A stretch of 53,068 bases of DNA. Source: Deltaproteobacteria bacterium. Its GTDB lineage: Bacteria > Desulfobacterota > Desulfobulbia > Desulfobulbales > Desulfurivibrionaceae. Made by a program: the position numbers and the translations under genes. The notes beneath the pieces were generated by a model, which saw only the letters and a program-made list of their open reading frames with translations, had not been told where the DNA came from and did no database searches. Of the stretch, positions 7,755 to 17,446 are shown one piece after another (position 1 is the first letter of the stretch; the number at the start of each line of letters is the position of its first letter). The DNA is taken from NCBI GenBank assembly GCA_013349295.1, contig DUZW01000023.1, positions 1-53,068 on the forward strand. Reading direction: 5' to 3'.

Positions 7755-8906
7755 TCACTCTCCGGCAAGACCCTCCCGGGAAATCCGGGAAAGAAACGCG
7801 GCCACCAAGGTATGCAGCCTTTCATTGGGCAGAAGAAAAGCGTCATGCCCCCAGTCCGATTGAATCTCGCAAAAACTCACATCCAGCCCGCTTCTTTTGA
7901 GGGCCTGCACCAGGGCGCGAGACTGCTCGGTGGGATAAAGCCAGTCCGAGGTGAAGGCCACCACCAGGAAACTGGTGCGTGAACCATTGAACGCCCCGTC
8001 CAGACCACCTGCCGCGTAATCGTCAAGATCGAAATAATCCGCGGCCTTGGTCAGGTAGAGGAACGAATTGGCGTCAAAGCGCTCGACAAATTTGTTGCCC
8101 TGGTAGCGCAGATAGCTCTCCACCTCGAAGCCCGCATCAAAATGAAAGGAAAGGGCATCCCTGCTCCGCAACTGCCTGCCGAATTTCTGGCGCATGGACT
8201 CGTTGGAAAGATAGGTGATATGTCCGATCATCCGGGCCACGGCCAAGCCGAGATCGGGCTTGGCGCCTCCGTAATAATCGCCGCCGCGCCAATGGGGATC
8301 GGCCATGATCGCCTGCCGCGCCACCTCGTTGAAGGCGATGGCCTGGGCCGAATGCCGAGGCGTGGTAGCCAGGGGAATCGCACCCCGCACCATCTCCGGA
8401 TAGCGGGCGCACCAGGCCAGAACCTGCATGCCGCCCACCGAACCGCCCACCACCGCGAGCAATCGGGAAATTCCGAGATGATCGACAAGCGCCTTTTGCG
8501 CCGTCACCATATCGCCGATGGTGACCAGGGGAAATGAAACGCCATAGGGCCGGTCGGTGGCCGGGTTGATCGAGGAAGGGCCGGTGGAGCCCATGCAGCC
8601 GCCCAGTACGTTGGCGCAGATAACAAAATAGCGCTCCGTGTCGATGGCCTTGCCCGGTCCGACCATGATATCCCACCAGCCGGGCTTGACGTCATCTTCC
8701 GTGTAACATCCTGCCACATGGGAATCCCCGGTGAGGGCATGGACCACGAGAATGGCGTTGTCCTTATCCGGCGCCAGGATGCCGAGGGTTTCGTAGGCGA
8801 TGGTCACCGGGCCCAAACGTTCGCCGCTTTCGAGAACAAGCTCGTGGGGCGGCTCTCCAAAGGTGAAAAACTGTTTCCGGACCAAACCGAGACAGGCGGC
8901 GCTCAT
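7755..8906 (-). CDS. metX: Homoserine O-acyltransferase MetX
   Basis: A 383-aa alpha/beta-hydrolase-fold enzyme that activates homoserine for methionine synthesis. The catalytic Ser lies in VVGGSVGGMQVLAW, the Asp in FTSDWLYP and the His in DWGHDAFLL. Substrate-region motifs HALTGDSHVAG and GGCMGSTGPSS are present. MetX enzymes that occur with MetW may use succinyl-CoA rather than acetyl-CoA; this cannot be settled from what I can see. It begins 3 bp after the metY stop, so the two are coupled. Confidence 0.93.
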   Translation of the reverse strand: MSAACLGLVRKQFFTFGEPPHELVLESGERLGPVTIAYETLGILAPDKDNAILVVHALTGDSHVAGCYTEDDVKPGWWDIMVGPGKAIDTERYFVICANVLGGCMGSTGPSSINPATDRPYGVSFPLVTIGDMVTAQKALVDHLGISRLLAVVGGSVGGMQVLAWCARYPEMVRGAIPLATTPRHSAQAIAFNEVARQAIMADPHWRGGDYYGGAKPDLGLAVARMIGHITYLSNESMRQKFGRQLRSRDALSFHFDAGFEVESYLRYQGNKFVERFDANSFLYLTKAADYFDLDDYAAGGLDGAFNGSRTSFLVVAFTSDWLYPTEQSRALVQALKRSGLDVSFCEIQSDWGHDAFLLPNERLHTLVAAFLSRISREGLAGE

Positions 8907-8909
8907 GGA

Positions 8910-10166
8910 CTAAATCTTCTCCAGGGCCTGGGCAAGATCGTCGATGATGTCCTCCACCGCCTCAATCCCCACGGAGAGCCTTACCAGATCCGGGGTAATG
9001 GCCAGACTTTGCTTCGTCTCCCCGGCAAAGGAGAGGTACTGACTGGAATAGGGATGAATCACCAGGCTCTTGCAGTCGCCGATGTTGGCCAGATGATAGA
9101 CCAGCTTCAGGCTGTTGATGAAACGAAAACAGGCAGCCTGATCCGCCAGGCCGAAGGTCAACATGCCGCCAAAGCCCAAGCCGCCGAATTGTTTTTGCGC
9201 CACATCATGCTGGGGATGATCGGTAAAGCCGGGGTAACGTACCCACTGCACCTCGGGACGCGAGGCGAGAAATTCGGCAACCTTGCCGGCATTGGCCAGA
9301 TGACGCTCCATCCGCAGGGCCAGGGTATCTAACCCCAGCATGGTCAAATAGGCATGGAGCGGCGCCGCCGTGGTGCCGAAATTAATGTGCAGCTCCCGCC
9401 AAACCCGATCAAGATAAGCGAGTTCGCCCTTGCGCTCGACAAAAAGCGCAAAATCGGCAAAACGCTCGCTGCTCCAGTCGAAACTCGCTCCGTCGATCAC
9501 CACCCCGCCTGCTGCGTCGCCATGGCCGCTGAGATATTTGGTGGTGGAATGAATGACGATATCCGCGCCCAGCTCCAGGGGCCGACACAGATACGGGGTA
9601 GCCAGGGTATTGTCAACCACCAGGGGCAGGCCATAGCTATGGGCAAGCTGCGCGGCCCTGGTCAGGTCCGGCACATCCATCTTCGGGTTGCCGATGGTTT
9701 CAAGATAGAGGAACCGGGTTTTTTCGTTGATCGCCGCCTCCATGGCAGCCAGATCGGTGGACTCGACAAAGCGGGCCGTGATCCCGTACTTCTTAAAAAC
9801 ATTGGCAAAAAGAACATAGGTGGACATGAAGAGCGAATTACCGCAGACAAACTCATCCCCGGCCCGCAACAGAGCCAGACAACCGTTGGTGATCGCCGCC
9901 ATGCCCGAAGACATGAACACGGCGCCGCGGCCGCCTTCCAGGGCGGCAAGCTTCTGCTCCAACACCCGGTTGGTGGGATTGGTGAGCCGCGCATAGATAT
10001 GGTCGGTGGTACGCCCCGCAAAGGTATCACTCAGACTCTCCGCTGTCTCGTGGCAATGGGCGGCATTCTGAAAGATAGGGGGCAGGGTGGCGCCCTGCCA
10101 TTCTCCCGGGGTTAAGGCGGCATGAATTACCCGGGTATGAAAATGCATTTTCTTTTCAGATTCCAT
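8910..10166 (-). CDS. metY: O-acylhomoserine sulfhydrylase (Cys/Met PLP enzyme)
   Basis: A 418-aa pyridoxal-phosphate enzyme of the Cys/Met metabolism family. It combines O-acylhomoserine with sulfide to give homocysteine, a suitable direct route in a sulfide-rich cell. Key segments are YARLTNPTNRVLEQKLAALE, SSGMAAI, the Asp-containing VVDNTLATPYLCRP, and HSTTKYLSGHGDAAGG, whose Lys holds PLP. The start at 10166 has GGAG about 9 bp upstream; a second Met six codons later is less well placed. It is the first gene of the minus-strand metY-metX-metW unit. I looked for a SAM riboswitch in the 138 bp upstream and did not recognise one. MetZ, which uses O-succinylhomoserine, is the alternative name. 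Confidence 0.88.
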   Translation of the reverse strand: MESEKKMHFHTRVIHAALTPGEWQGATLPPIFQNAAHCHETAESLSDTFAGRTTDHIYARLTNPTNRVLEQKLAALEGGRGAVFMSSGMAAITNGCLALLRAGDEFVCGNSLFMSTYVLFANVFKKYGITARFVESTDLAAMEAAINEKTRFLYLETIGNPKMDVPDLTRAAQLAHSYGLPLVVDNTLATPYLCRPLELGADIVIHSTTKYLSGHGDAAGGVVIDGASFDWSSERFADFALFVERKGELAYLDRVWRELHINFGTTAAPLHAYLTMLGLDTLALRMERHLANAGKVAEFLASRPEVQWVRYPGFTDHPQHDVAQKQFGGLGFGGMLTFGLADQAACFRFINSLKLVYHLANIGDCKSLVIHPYSSQYLSFAGETKQSLAITPDLVRLSVGIEAVEDIIDDLAQALEKI

Positions 10167-10304
10167 AATGTTTCTCCGGTTCTCTTGTATTCGGCACGAG
10201 AAATTGTCTGCGGGTTTTTTACGACCTCAACCCCCCGGGATACTACCACATTGTGACATGCTATCGGTACAAAAAAGCCCACCACCATGCTGCAATTTTC
10301 ATTC

Positions 10305-11174
10305 TCACTCTTTCCCCAGCCGAGAGAAATCCTGGAGCTGCTCGATCAGCTCACCGTGGATTTTCCCATTGCTCGCCACCACCTCCGGGACGTAGGGGGT
10401 ATAGCCGTTACCATTGTAGGTGGTCAGCCTGCCCCCGGCCTCGCTCACCAGCAACATACCCGCCGCGGTATCCCATGGTTTGAGATTGATCTCCCAGAAA
10501 CCGTCGGTCCTGCCGCAGGCAAGATAGGCGAGATCGAGCGCTGCGGCCCCGGCCCGCCGCACGCCCTGACATTTCGTCACCAACCGGGCAAGGGCCGCCA
10601 TCACGCCCTCGACCTCCTGCTCGATGGCATAAGGAAAGCCCGTGGCCAGGAGGGAGTCCTGCAAGGAAGAGGCCCCGGAAACATGGATGGGGCGCCCATT
10701 GAGCCAAGCCCCACTCCCCCGGCAGGCACAGAAAAGCTCATCCTGCATGGGCGCATACACCACGCCGACTCTGCTGGCCGCACCCTCCGCATAGGCAATG
10801 GAAACAGCAAAAAAAGGAAAGCCATGGGCAAAATTGGTGGTGCCGTCCAGGGGGTCGATGACCCAAACCGGGCCTTGAGGAAGGTTTTCATAGGAGGAGC
10901 GGGATTCTTCCGCCAGCACCTCGACATCGGCGCCCGCTTCCCGCAGCATTTCAAGCACGATCTGTTCCGAGGCCACATCCGCCTCGGTCACCAAATCAAT
11001 GACCCCTTTGTGGGTAATCCGGTGGGGCCTGTCATACAAACCCCGCAAGACACTGCCCCCCGCAAACGCAGCCCGAGCGGCGCTGCCCAAAATCTCTCCC
11101 AGGGCGGGATCCTTGCAGCCCGCGACACACAAGGCTATTCTTTCTTCCTCCCCTTTGGGACGGACGCAAACCAT
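10305..11174 (-). CDS. Inositol monophosphatase family protein
   Basis: A 289-aa Mg-dependent sugar-phosphate phosphatase of the IMPase/SuhB family. Metal-binding motifs are LAEES (the Glu region), WVIDPLDGTTNFAHGFPFF and the C-terminal INLKPWDTAAGMLLVSEAGG. The ATG at 11174 is chosen because homology-like sequence begins soon after; the frame is open for 72 more codons upstream without recognisable content. Possible substrates include inositol-1-phosphate, and 3'-phosphoadenosine-5'-phosphate from sulfate activation if it is a CysQ-like member; the sequence does not decide. It shares its upstream region with the divergent transporter gene. Confidence 0.85.
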   Translation of the reverse strand: MVCVRPKGEEERIALCVAGCKDPALGEILGSAARAAFAGGSVLRGLYDRPHRITHKGVIDLVTEADVASEQIVLEMLREAGADVEVLAEESRSSYENLPQGPVWVIDPLDGTTNFAHGFPFFAVSIAYAEGAASRVGVVYAPMQDELFCACRGSGAWLNGRPIHVSGASSLQDSLLATGFPYAIEQEVEGVMAALARLVTKCQGVRRAGAAALDLAYLACGRTDGFWEINLKPWDTAAGMLLVSEAGGRLTTYNGNGYTPYVPEVVASNGKIHGELIEQLQDFSRLGKE

Positions 11175-11459
11175 ACGTTTCACCGGAGTCACTATTCTTG
11201 ATGTCGGACAAAACTCTTTGTACCGCAGATAAACGTACGAAACAATACTCCGAATATTCACTGCGAACAACGCGATTATAAACCAACCCTCTTTGCGGCG
11301 CGGCGCCCCTTTCACAGTTTTTCCGATTTCGCCGGGATTTCCTCCGGCAAATCCCCTTTGCAGGATCAGCCGACTTGAGATACAGTACAAAAAATCTGTT
11401 CACACCAATACGTCCGGCACAAAAACCCGCACTTTTTTCCGAGGCAACAGATCCCTTCC

Positions 11460-12878
11460 GTGTCTTCCCCCGCAAACAAATGGCCTACCTTCCTCATCGT
11501 GGCCACCGGCGTTTTCATGTCCACCCTGGACAGCAGCATGGTGAATATCGCCCTGCCCTTCATCATGAAGGACTTCCACAGCTCGCTGGGCGACACCCAG
11601 TGGGTGGTGATGATCTACCTGCTCACCATCACGGCCACCCTCCTCTTCTGGGGGCATCTCTCAGACCGGCTGGGAAGGGGAAAGATCTACGCCTCGGGCC
11701 TGTTGATCTTCGGCCTGGGCTCCCTGGCCTGCGCCTACGCTCCGGTCCTGGCCTTCCTCGTTGCCGCCAGATTCTGCCAAGCCCTGGGCGCGGCGATGAT
11801 GATGGCCGTCGGCCCCGCGATCATCAAGGAAACCTTCCCTAAGGAGCAGCTGGGCCGAGGCCTGGGACTGATCGGCATGGCCGTCTCCCTCGGGCTGATG
11901 AGCGGCCCGAGCCTGGGGGGGTTCCTGCTCGAATTCGCTTCCTGGCGCTTTCTTTTTTTTATCACTGTCCCACTGGGGCTTATCTTCGCCTTCCTCGCCG
12001 GACGCATCTTACCCGGACCGACCAGGCATTACAGCGGGCCATTGGACTGGCTGGGGAGCCTCACCTGGGCGACAGCCCTTGTCCTGCTTTCCCTGACCCT
12101 GACCCACGCCTCGTCGGCCAGCTGGTCCGCCACCAGATTGCTCCTCACCGGCTCTGCCGGAGCGGGAGCCCTGTGCTGTTTTATCGCCATTGAAGCCCGG
12201 TTGCCCCACCCGCTTCTGACAATGTCGCTTTTTCGCAACCGGCACTTCAGCCTGGCCATGATCAGCGCCGTCCTTTCCTTCATGGTCCTCTTTGCCGTGA
12301 TCCTGCTTACCCCGTTTCATCTTGATCGGGTTCTCGGCCTGTCTCCTTCCAGAATCGGCCTGGTCATGCTGGCCATTCCCTCCTCCATTCTGGTGGTTTC
12401 TCCCCTGGCCGGCTGGCTTTCCGATTATGTCGGCGCCCGGTTCATCAGCACCTTGGGGTTAAGCGTCTCCACCCTGGGAGTTTTTTCGCTCTCCACGATC
12501 CAGGTCTCAACCCCGCCGTTCGTTATTGCCGGACAGTTGATGCTTCTCGGCCTGGGCCAATCCCTGTTTCTTTCGCCGAACAGCGCCTCGGTTCTAAGCC
12601 ACGTGGAAGCCGGTAAGGCAGGGGCAGCCGCAGCCCTGCTGGCCACGGCCAGAAATCTGGGAATGCTCCTGGGCATCGCCCAGGCAGCCCTACTTTTTTC
12701 CATGTTTTTTCGTGGAGTTACCAACGGACTTGACCTGCGGGATTTCAGGCCGGAGCATACTGCCTCTTTCCTGACCGCCTTGCACGGCGCCTTGCTTGGG
12801 GCGGCTCTTACCGGTCTGCTCGGCGCGGCTGCCTCGTGGCTTCGGGGCAAACCAACGCACCACCGCCCGGAAGAATAG
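11460..12878 (+). CDS. MFS drug/proton antiporter, EmrB/QacA (DHA2) type
   Basis: A 472-aa transporter with about 14 hydrophobic segments. The first helix contains MSTLDSSMVNIALPFI, the DHA2-family signature. The loop GHLSDRLGRGKIY is the MFS motif A, and a motif-C-like GPSLGGFLLE follows. It probably exports hydrophobic toxic compounds in exchange for protons. The start is GTG at 11460 with only a weak ribosome site; an in-frame ATG at 11518 would cut into helix 1. It stands alone between a divergent phosphatase gene and a convergent FliK-like gene, without a MarR/TetR regulator nearby. Confidence 0.86.
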   Translation: MSSPANKWPTFLIVATGVFMSTLDSSMVNIALPFIMKDFHSSLGDTQWVVMIYLLTITATLLFWGHLSDRLGRGKIYASGLLIFGLGSLACAYAPVLAFLVAARFCQALGAAMMMAVGPAIIKETFPKEQLGRGLGLIGMAVSLGLMSGPSLGGFLLEFASWRFLFFITVPLGLIFAFLAGRILPGPTRHYSGPLDWLGSLTWATALVLLSLTLTHASSASWSATRLLLTGSAGAGALCCFIAIEARLPHPLLTMSLFRNRHFSLAMISAVLSFMVLFAVILLTPFHLDRVLGLSPSRIGLVMLAIPSSILVVSPLAGWLSDYVGARFISTLGLSVSTLGVFSLSTIQVSTPPFVIAGQLMLLGLGQSLFLSPNSASVLSHVEAGKAGAAAALLATARNLGMLLGIAQAALLFSMFFRGVTNGLDLRDFRPEHTASFLTALHGALLGAALTGLLGAAASWLRGKPTHHRPEE

Positions 12879-12888
12879 AACCTTCTCC

Positions 12889-13980
12889 TTAAGCCTTCAG
12901 GTCAATGATCCTGACGCTTTCCAATTGCGCCGCAGCCTCAATCCCGGCCTTCAACGATTCCAGCATGGTGACCTTGGCGACACGGCAGGAAAAATGAACC
13001 GGGTCGTAGCCGAGCTTGCCCAACAGCTCCTCAAGCTCGGCAAGCTGCGGGGCCAGATGCTCCCGCACCGCCTCCCCGTTCACGACGCACTCCCCTTGCA
13101 AGGCCTGCCCCTTGACCCGAATTTGAATCTGCAGCTCCCCTAAACGGCTCATCTCCAGGAAAAAAGAAAGCGCATAGCCCCGTTCCTCACCCGATGTCGC
13201 CTGCTCATCCCCTCGGTCCAAGGTAAACAGCCATTGGCCCACCCCGGCGCCCATGCTAAAAAGACAGGGAAACAAAAGAAACTGCGCCTGCTGAGCCGAG
13301 GCGGGCAGGCTATTGAGCTCGCTCTGCAATTCAAGAAGCAGACCGAGCTTCTGCAGGGCAGTGCTGTTCGCCTTGCCGAGAACCCCGCCCCGATCCTGGG
13401 CCAGGAGGGCGATCAGTTCGTGGAGTTTTACCTGCCTCGTTCCTGCCTGGTCCGTGCCGTTATTTTCCCCGGCAATCCCGCCACCCAGCATGGCCAGCAG
13501 CCGAATGATCCTATCCGGGTCGGCCTCCGGCCCCATCGCACCACCGGCAAAATTCTGAAGAACCCCGGCCTGATCCGTCAGGCTCTTTTCCGCACCCGAA
13601 AGAAATGCCAATCCCAACAAAGCCCGCAACCCTTTACCCATGGCCCCGGGATCGGCACAATACTGGCGGAGAAACTCCTGGGCCGCCCCTTTTTTATCGG
13701 CCATCCGCAGCATCAGCGGTTCCGTCTGCCGCACCTCAAGCCAGAAAGCGCTGCCTACCTTGAGCGCCACCTCGCTCCTTGCCTCAACGGCCTGGCCGCC
13801 GATATCAAGAATAACCTTCCCGTCCGGAGTAAGGCCGGTCACCTCTCCCCTGAGCAGTTGCCCCTGCCCGAACAACAACGAGGCAGGCACAGACACAGAC
13901 GGCTTGTCTCCGGCTTCACTGCGGCTCGACGCCGGCGGCTGTATCCCTTTAAAAAGAAAAGGGACTTCTCCTATTTTCAT
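12889..13980 (-). CDS. Unknown protein with FliK-like (Flg_hook) C-terminal domain
   Basis: A 363-aa protein. Residues about 40-95 look like a small beta-rich region (GQLLRGEVTGLTPDGKVILD). The last 90 residues (SRLGELQIQIRVKGQALQGE, then a helix) resemble the C-terminal domain of the flagellar hook-length protein FliK. No flagellar gene lies in the window. Proteins of this shape occur outside flagellar clusters in related bacteria, with no known role. It converges with the MFS gene (10 bp apart) and is followed upstream by a kinase gene on the same strand. Confidence is high for a real gene and moderate for the domain. Confidence 0.7.
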   Translation of the reverse strand: MKIGEVPFLFKGIQPPASSRSEAGDKPSVSVPASLLFGQGQLLRGEVTGLTPDGKVILDIGGQAVEARSEVALKVGSAFWLEVRQTEPLMLRMADKKGAAQEFLRQYCADPGAMGKGLRALLGLAFLSGAEKSLTDQAGVLQNFAGGAMGPEADPDRIIRLLAMLGGGIAGENNGTDQAGTRQVKLHELIALLAQDRGGVLGKANSTALQKLGLLLELQSELNSLPASAQQAQFLLFPCLFSMGAGVGQWLFTLDRGDEQATSGEERGYALSFFLEMSRLGELQIQIRVKGQALQGECVVNGEAVREHLAPQLAELEELLGKLGYDPVHFSCRVAKVTMLESLKAGIEAAAQLESVRIIDLKA

Positions 13981-14098
13981 GCCTTAACCGCCTTAACTGA
14001 ATGGAATCCATCCCTTTTGCCCGCGCACCTCCGGCGCGACTCATCATTGCCGCCACCCAATACTGCCGAAGATACCGACAAAACAGCCAAGGAAGTCA

Positions 14099-16024
14099 CT
14101 AGAGAGGCAGAACGACCCGAACTTCCAGGCCGCCACCAGGATGGGGTTTCAGAGAAAAACTGCCCCCATGGGCGCAAACAATCCGGTCAACCAGGGTCAG
14201 GCCCATGCCGGTTCCGTATGTTTTCGTGGTAAAAAACGGATCCTTGGCCTTGTCCAGATAGGATTCAGGAATACCTGGCCCCGTGTCGAGGATCGAGACA
14301 CTGACCTGCCCCTCGGCAACAGCCACGACAATGGTCACCTTCCCCCCATCGGGCATGGCCTCCACCGCGTTCTTGATCAGATGGAGAAACACCTGGCGGA
14401 TCTGATGCATATCCCCTTGGACAATCGGCTCCGGGGCAGGACACTCCAGTTCCCAGGTCACGCCGTGTTTCACCATCCCCGATTGGAGCAGAAGGGCTGT
14501 TTTCCTGATCAACACGCAGATCGAAAGTCCCTCTTTGTGGAGTTCGGCCTGCTCCACAAAATCAAAAAGGTCCTCAAGGGTGGACTCAACCCGCTCTGTT
14601 TCATGGATAATGACATTGAGGTATTTTGCCCACTCGGCATCGACATTTTTTTTGCTCAAAATGCGGGAGACCCCGCCGATGGAGGTGATCGGGTTTCTGA
14701 TGATGTGGACCAACTGGGCCGCCATATGACCCAGGGCGGAATAGCGCTCTGCCTCGACCAGCAAATCCTTGCTCCGGTCAAGCTCCTGGTTCACCGCCTC
14801 AAGTTCGGCGACCTTATGCTGCATATCGCGATACAGATGGCCCTGTTCAATGGCGAGACTGGCTTGGCTGGCAAAAAGCTCCAGAGCGCCGACGTGACTG
14901 TCCAGAATAACACGCCGGGTCACATAATTGTCGGCAATGATTACCCCAAAAGCGCGCCCCGGCGAGTACAGCGGCACCACGACAAAGGAATCCTCGTCAA
15001 GGATATTGATGAGATCACTGGGCACACCGATAGAAGGAGCATCCGCCACCTTTTCCCTCCGTTCATAGATCATAGCCCCGTTGTTCCGCCTGGCGCCATT
15101 CCCGTTGCGCCGCTCCAGGGGCACGGGCACCCAGCCGTTTTCCGGCGAAACCTTGAAGCTCCTCCGGTCCAGCACGGAGCTGATCAGGATATTCTCCCTC
15201 TCCCCAGCCGAAATCACCAAGGCCCTGGCAATGTTGTTTACCGCGGCATCCTGGGTCTTGCTGGTTTCCTTGAGATTATCGACGATCTGTAAAAAATTGA
15301 GCTCCCGGTCCTCGATCTCCTCCCATACCCGTCCGGCCTCCTCCCGGGAACTCGGACCGATGGCCATCCTGCCCCGCAAAAATCTCCCATCATCATCAAA
15401 CATGAGCAAAAAGGCCCGATTAAAACCCAACCCTTCCCGAGAGGTTATTCCCACCAGAACGGCCCGCAGGATCTGATCAAGCTCCACGGTGCTCAGATAC
15501 ACGGTATTCATCTTCATTGACAGCTGATGCAAAAGCTGGATTCTGAAATGCGCCTCTTCCAGCTCTTCCTGGTATTTACGGTTTTCAAAAACCAGCCGCC
15601 GCTTTTCCAGGGCCTTACGCGCCACATGAAATATTTCTTCAAACTGCACCGGTTTGGACAGGTAATCCGCGGCGCCCTTGCGAATGCAGTCCAAAACCAC
15701 CCGCAGGTCGGCAACGCCGGTGAGCATGACCACTGCGGTATCCGGGTACTGATCTACGATCCGGGGCAAAAGAGAAAGGCCATCGATATCCGGAAGGCCG
15801 ATGTCAAGAAGGACCAGGGCCACATTACGGGAGGCAAGCACCTGAAGAAGGTCTTCCGCCGAGGCGCATTCCACCACGGGCAGACCATGCTCTTCAAAAT
15901 AGATTCGGAGCGGTTCGCGTATTGCCGCATCATCATCAACAATGGCGATGATCTCGCCGTTTTGCAGCAGTTGTCCCAAAGAAATGGAGACATGTTGATG
16001 CAGCCCGTAAACCGCCTCGACCAT
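14099..16024 (-). CDS. Hybrid response regulator / histidine kinase (REC-GAF-HisKA-HATPase)
   Basis: A 641-aa signalling protein. An N-terminal receiver domain has the acidic pair in IVDDDAAIREPL, the phospho-acceptor Asp in LVLLDIGLPDIDG and the Lys in YLSKP. A GAF-like sensor follows (about residues 160-420), interrupted by a low-complexity Arg/Asn-rich insert. The kinase core has the H-box HIIRNPITSIGG, the N-box LIKNAVEAMPDGG and the G-boxes DTGPGIPESYL and TGMGLTLVDRIV. No membrane segment is seen, so it is probably cytoplasmic. The ATG at 16024 is preferred (AGGGTG upstream); GTG at 16078 and ATG at 16066 are alternatives. No partner regulator is adjacent and the input signal is unknown. 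Confidence 0.9.
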   Translation of the reverse strand: MVEAVYGLHQHVSISLGQLLQNGEIIAIVDDDAAIREPLRIYFEEHGLPVVECASAEDLLQVLASRNVALVLLDIGLPDIDGLSLLPRIVDQYPDTAVVMLTGVADLRVVLDCIRKGAADYLSKPVQFEEIFHVARKALEKRRLVFENRKYQEELEEAHFRIQLLHQLSMKMNTVYLSTVELDQILRAVLVGITSREGLGFNRAFLLMFDDDGRFLRGRMAIGPSSREEAGRVWEEIEDRELNFLQIVDNLKETSKTQDAAVNNIARALVISAGERENILISSVLDRRSFKVSPENGWVPVPLERRNGNGARRNNGAMIYERREKVADAPSIGVPSDLINILDEDSFVVVPLYSPGRAFGVIIADNYVTRRVILDSHVGALELFASQASLAIEQGHLYRDMQHKVAELEAVNQELDRSKDLLVEAERYSALGHMAAQLVHIIRNPITSIGGVSRILSKKNVDAEWAKYLNVIIHETERVESTLEDLFDFVEQAELHKEGLSICVLIRKTALLLQSGMVKHGVTWELECPAPEPIVQGDMHQIRQVFLHLIKNAVEAMPDGGKVTIVVAVAEGQVSVSILDTGPGIPESYLDKAKDPFFTTKTYGTGMGLTLVDRIVCAHGGSFSLKPHPGGGLEVRVVLPL

Positions 16025-16231
16025 AGAAACACCCTGAAGACATGAAAAAAAGGCGAGCCTCGACATGAGGCTTACCACAATGCTAGGATGAGAGGCAAAG
16101 CGCTGTCAAGGGAAATAACCGCTGCCCCTAACCGGGCCACGGAATACGGGACAAAAAAAATCGCATCCCCCGGAACACCCGGGGAATGCGATCTGTTACC
16201 ATCCATGCCGACCAGAGGCAGGAATATATGC

Positions 16232-17446
16232 TTACATCTCAACCACCAGCTTGTTGCTGTCCTCATTCCAGCGCACCACCAGCCACCAGAGGGCCATGAG
16301 CAGCACAATCACCGCCAGGGTGCCGCCGTAACCGAGAAAGGAATCCGGCATATAGACAAAACTGCCGAGCTTGCCGGCATTGGTGATCCCTTCATTCTGA
16401 AAGGCGTCCAGCCCTTCGACATCGCCGGCGGACATCCACTGGGATATCAAGGAGTTGGTGATTCCGAAAAAAGGAACCACGATCCACAGTTTGATCTGGC
16501 CCTCTCCGACCCGCCACAATGTGCCGGTACCGCAACCGCCGGCCAGAATAGCGCCGAAGCCGAAAAGAACACCGCCAACCAACCCGCCCCAACCAAAGGT
16601 GCCGCGCACATAATGTGCCACATCGTTGATACCGCCGGCCTTGACGATCACTCCGCCGATGGTCAGCAGCACGATGCTCAGCGCAACCGACTTGGCCATG
16701 GTTCCGTTACCTGTCATGTGCGGCTCACGAAATCCTTGGATCATGCACCAACGTCCTCGCTGCATGGTATACCCCAAGCCGGCGGCAAGGAGCAACACCC
16801 CGCCCATCTTTGTGAGAGCCTCATCTGCGGTGTAGGTGTAGGCGCCCCAGATCATGATCAACAAAGCAACGATACCGAGGACCACCTGAGTCCCGAAGGG
16901 AACTTCAATGGTCTTGGCGCCACCCGCACCCCAGCTGATGTTCTCCATCTCCCAGTAAATGTACTTAAGGCCGATAATGGCGCCGACGATGAGACCGATC
17001 ATCATGGCAAACCCTGCGGCGGACAAGTTGCCGATGGCATTGTAAAATCCGCCCACGTTGCAACCGCCGGCAAGGGACGCTCCTACCCCCATGAAGACAC
17101 CGGCAACCACCGCCTTGACCATTTCAAGAACCGGCGGAATCCGGAAGGCAAAGTTATTGCCGAAACAAGCGGAAAGAAAAGCACCGCCCACAAATCCGAT
17201 ACCGATGATGGATCCGGCATGGGTGAAAATCGAGGCCGGAGCATCGCTGTACAACCCGACCCCGTAGAGCATCCAGTCCGCCCAGTTGCGCACCGCCCCG
17301 GTCGCCCCCCATGGCCGGTACCAGGCCAGGATCATGACACTCAGGAAGGCAACGATTGTCCCGGAGGTATAGGGATTCCACTCATCCTGGCATAACTTCT
17401 TGTAAAGTTCCTTGGCTGCGCTTCCAAACCCATCACTTCCACTCAT
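16232..17446 (-). CDS. yedE: YeeE/YedE-type sulfur transport membrane protein (YTD cluster)
   Basis: A 404-aa polytopic membrane protein of the YeeE/YedE family, whose studied members import thiosulfate or other reduced sulfur species. Two internally similar Cys-containing segments, GASLAGGCNVGGFYN and GAILAGGCGTGTLWR, match the family repeat; another Cys lies in RGRWCMIQGF. The start at 17446 is fixed by a perfect AGGAGG just upstream; the longer frame to 17530 is not needed. It is divergent from tusA, a dsrE-like gene and two small conserved genes, the arrangement reported as the YTD cluster in sulfur-disproportionating bacteria. It probably moves a sulfur compound across the inner membrane for the carriers next door. 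Confidence 0.88.
   Translation of the reverse strand: MSGSDGFGSAAKELYKKLCQDEWNPYTSGTIVAFLSVMILAWYRPWGATGAVRNWADWMLYGVGLYSDAPASIFTHAGSIIGIGFVGGAFLSACFGNNFAFRIPPVLEMVKAVVAGVFMGVGASLAGGCNVGGFYNAIGNLSAAGFAMMIGLIVGAIIGLKYIYWEMENISWGAGGAKTIEVPFGTQVVLGIVALLIMIWGAYTYTADEALTKMGGVLLLAAGLGYTMQRGRWCMIQGFREPHMTGNGTMAKSVALSIVLLTIGGVIVKAGGINDVAHYVRGTFGWGGLVGGVLFGFGAILAGGCGTGTLWRVGEGQIKLWIVVPFFGITNSLISQWMSAGDVEGLDAFQNEGITNAGKLGSFVYMPDSFLGYGGTLAVIVLLMALWWLVVRWNEDSNKLVVEM

Noticed and set aside
10167..10304. SAM riboswitch upstream of metY
   Set aside because: Read on the minus strand, no conserved SAM-I or SAM-II core was recognisable; only short weak hairpins were seen.
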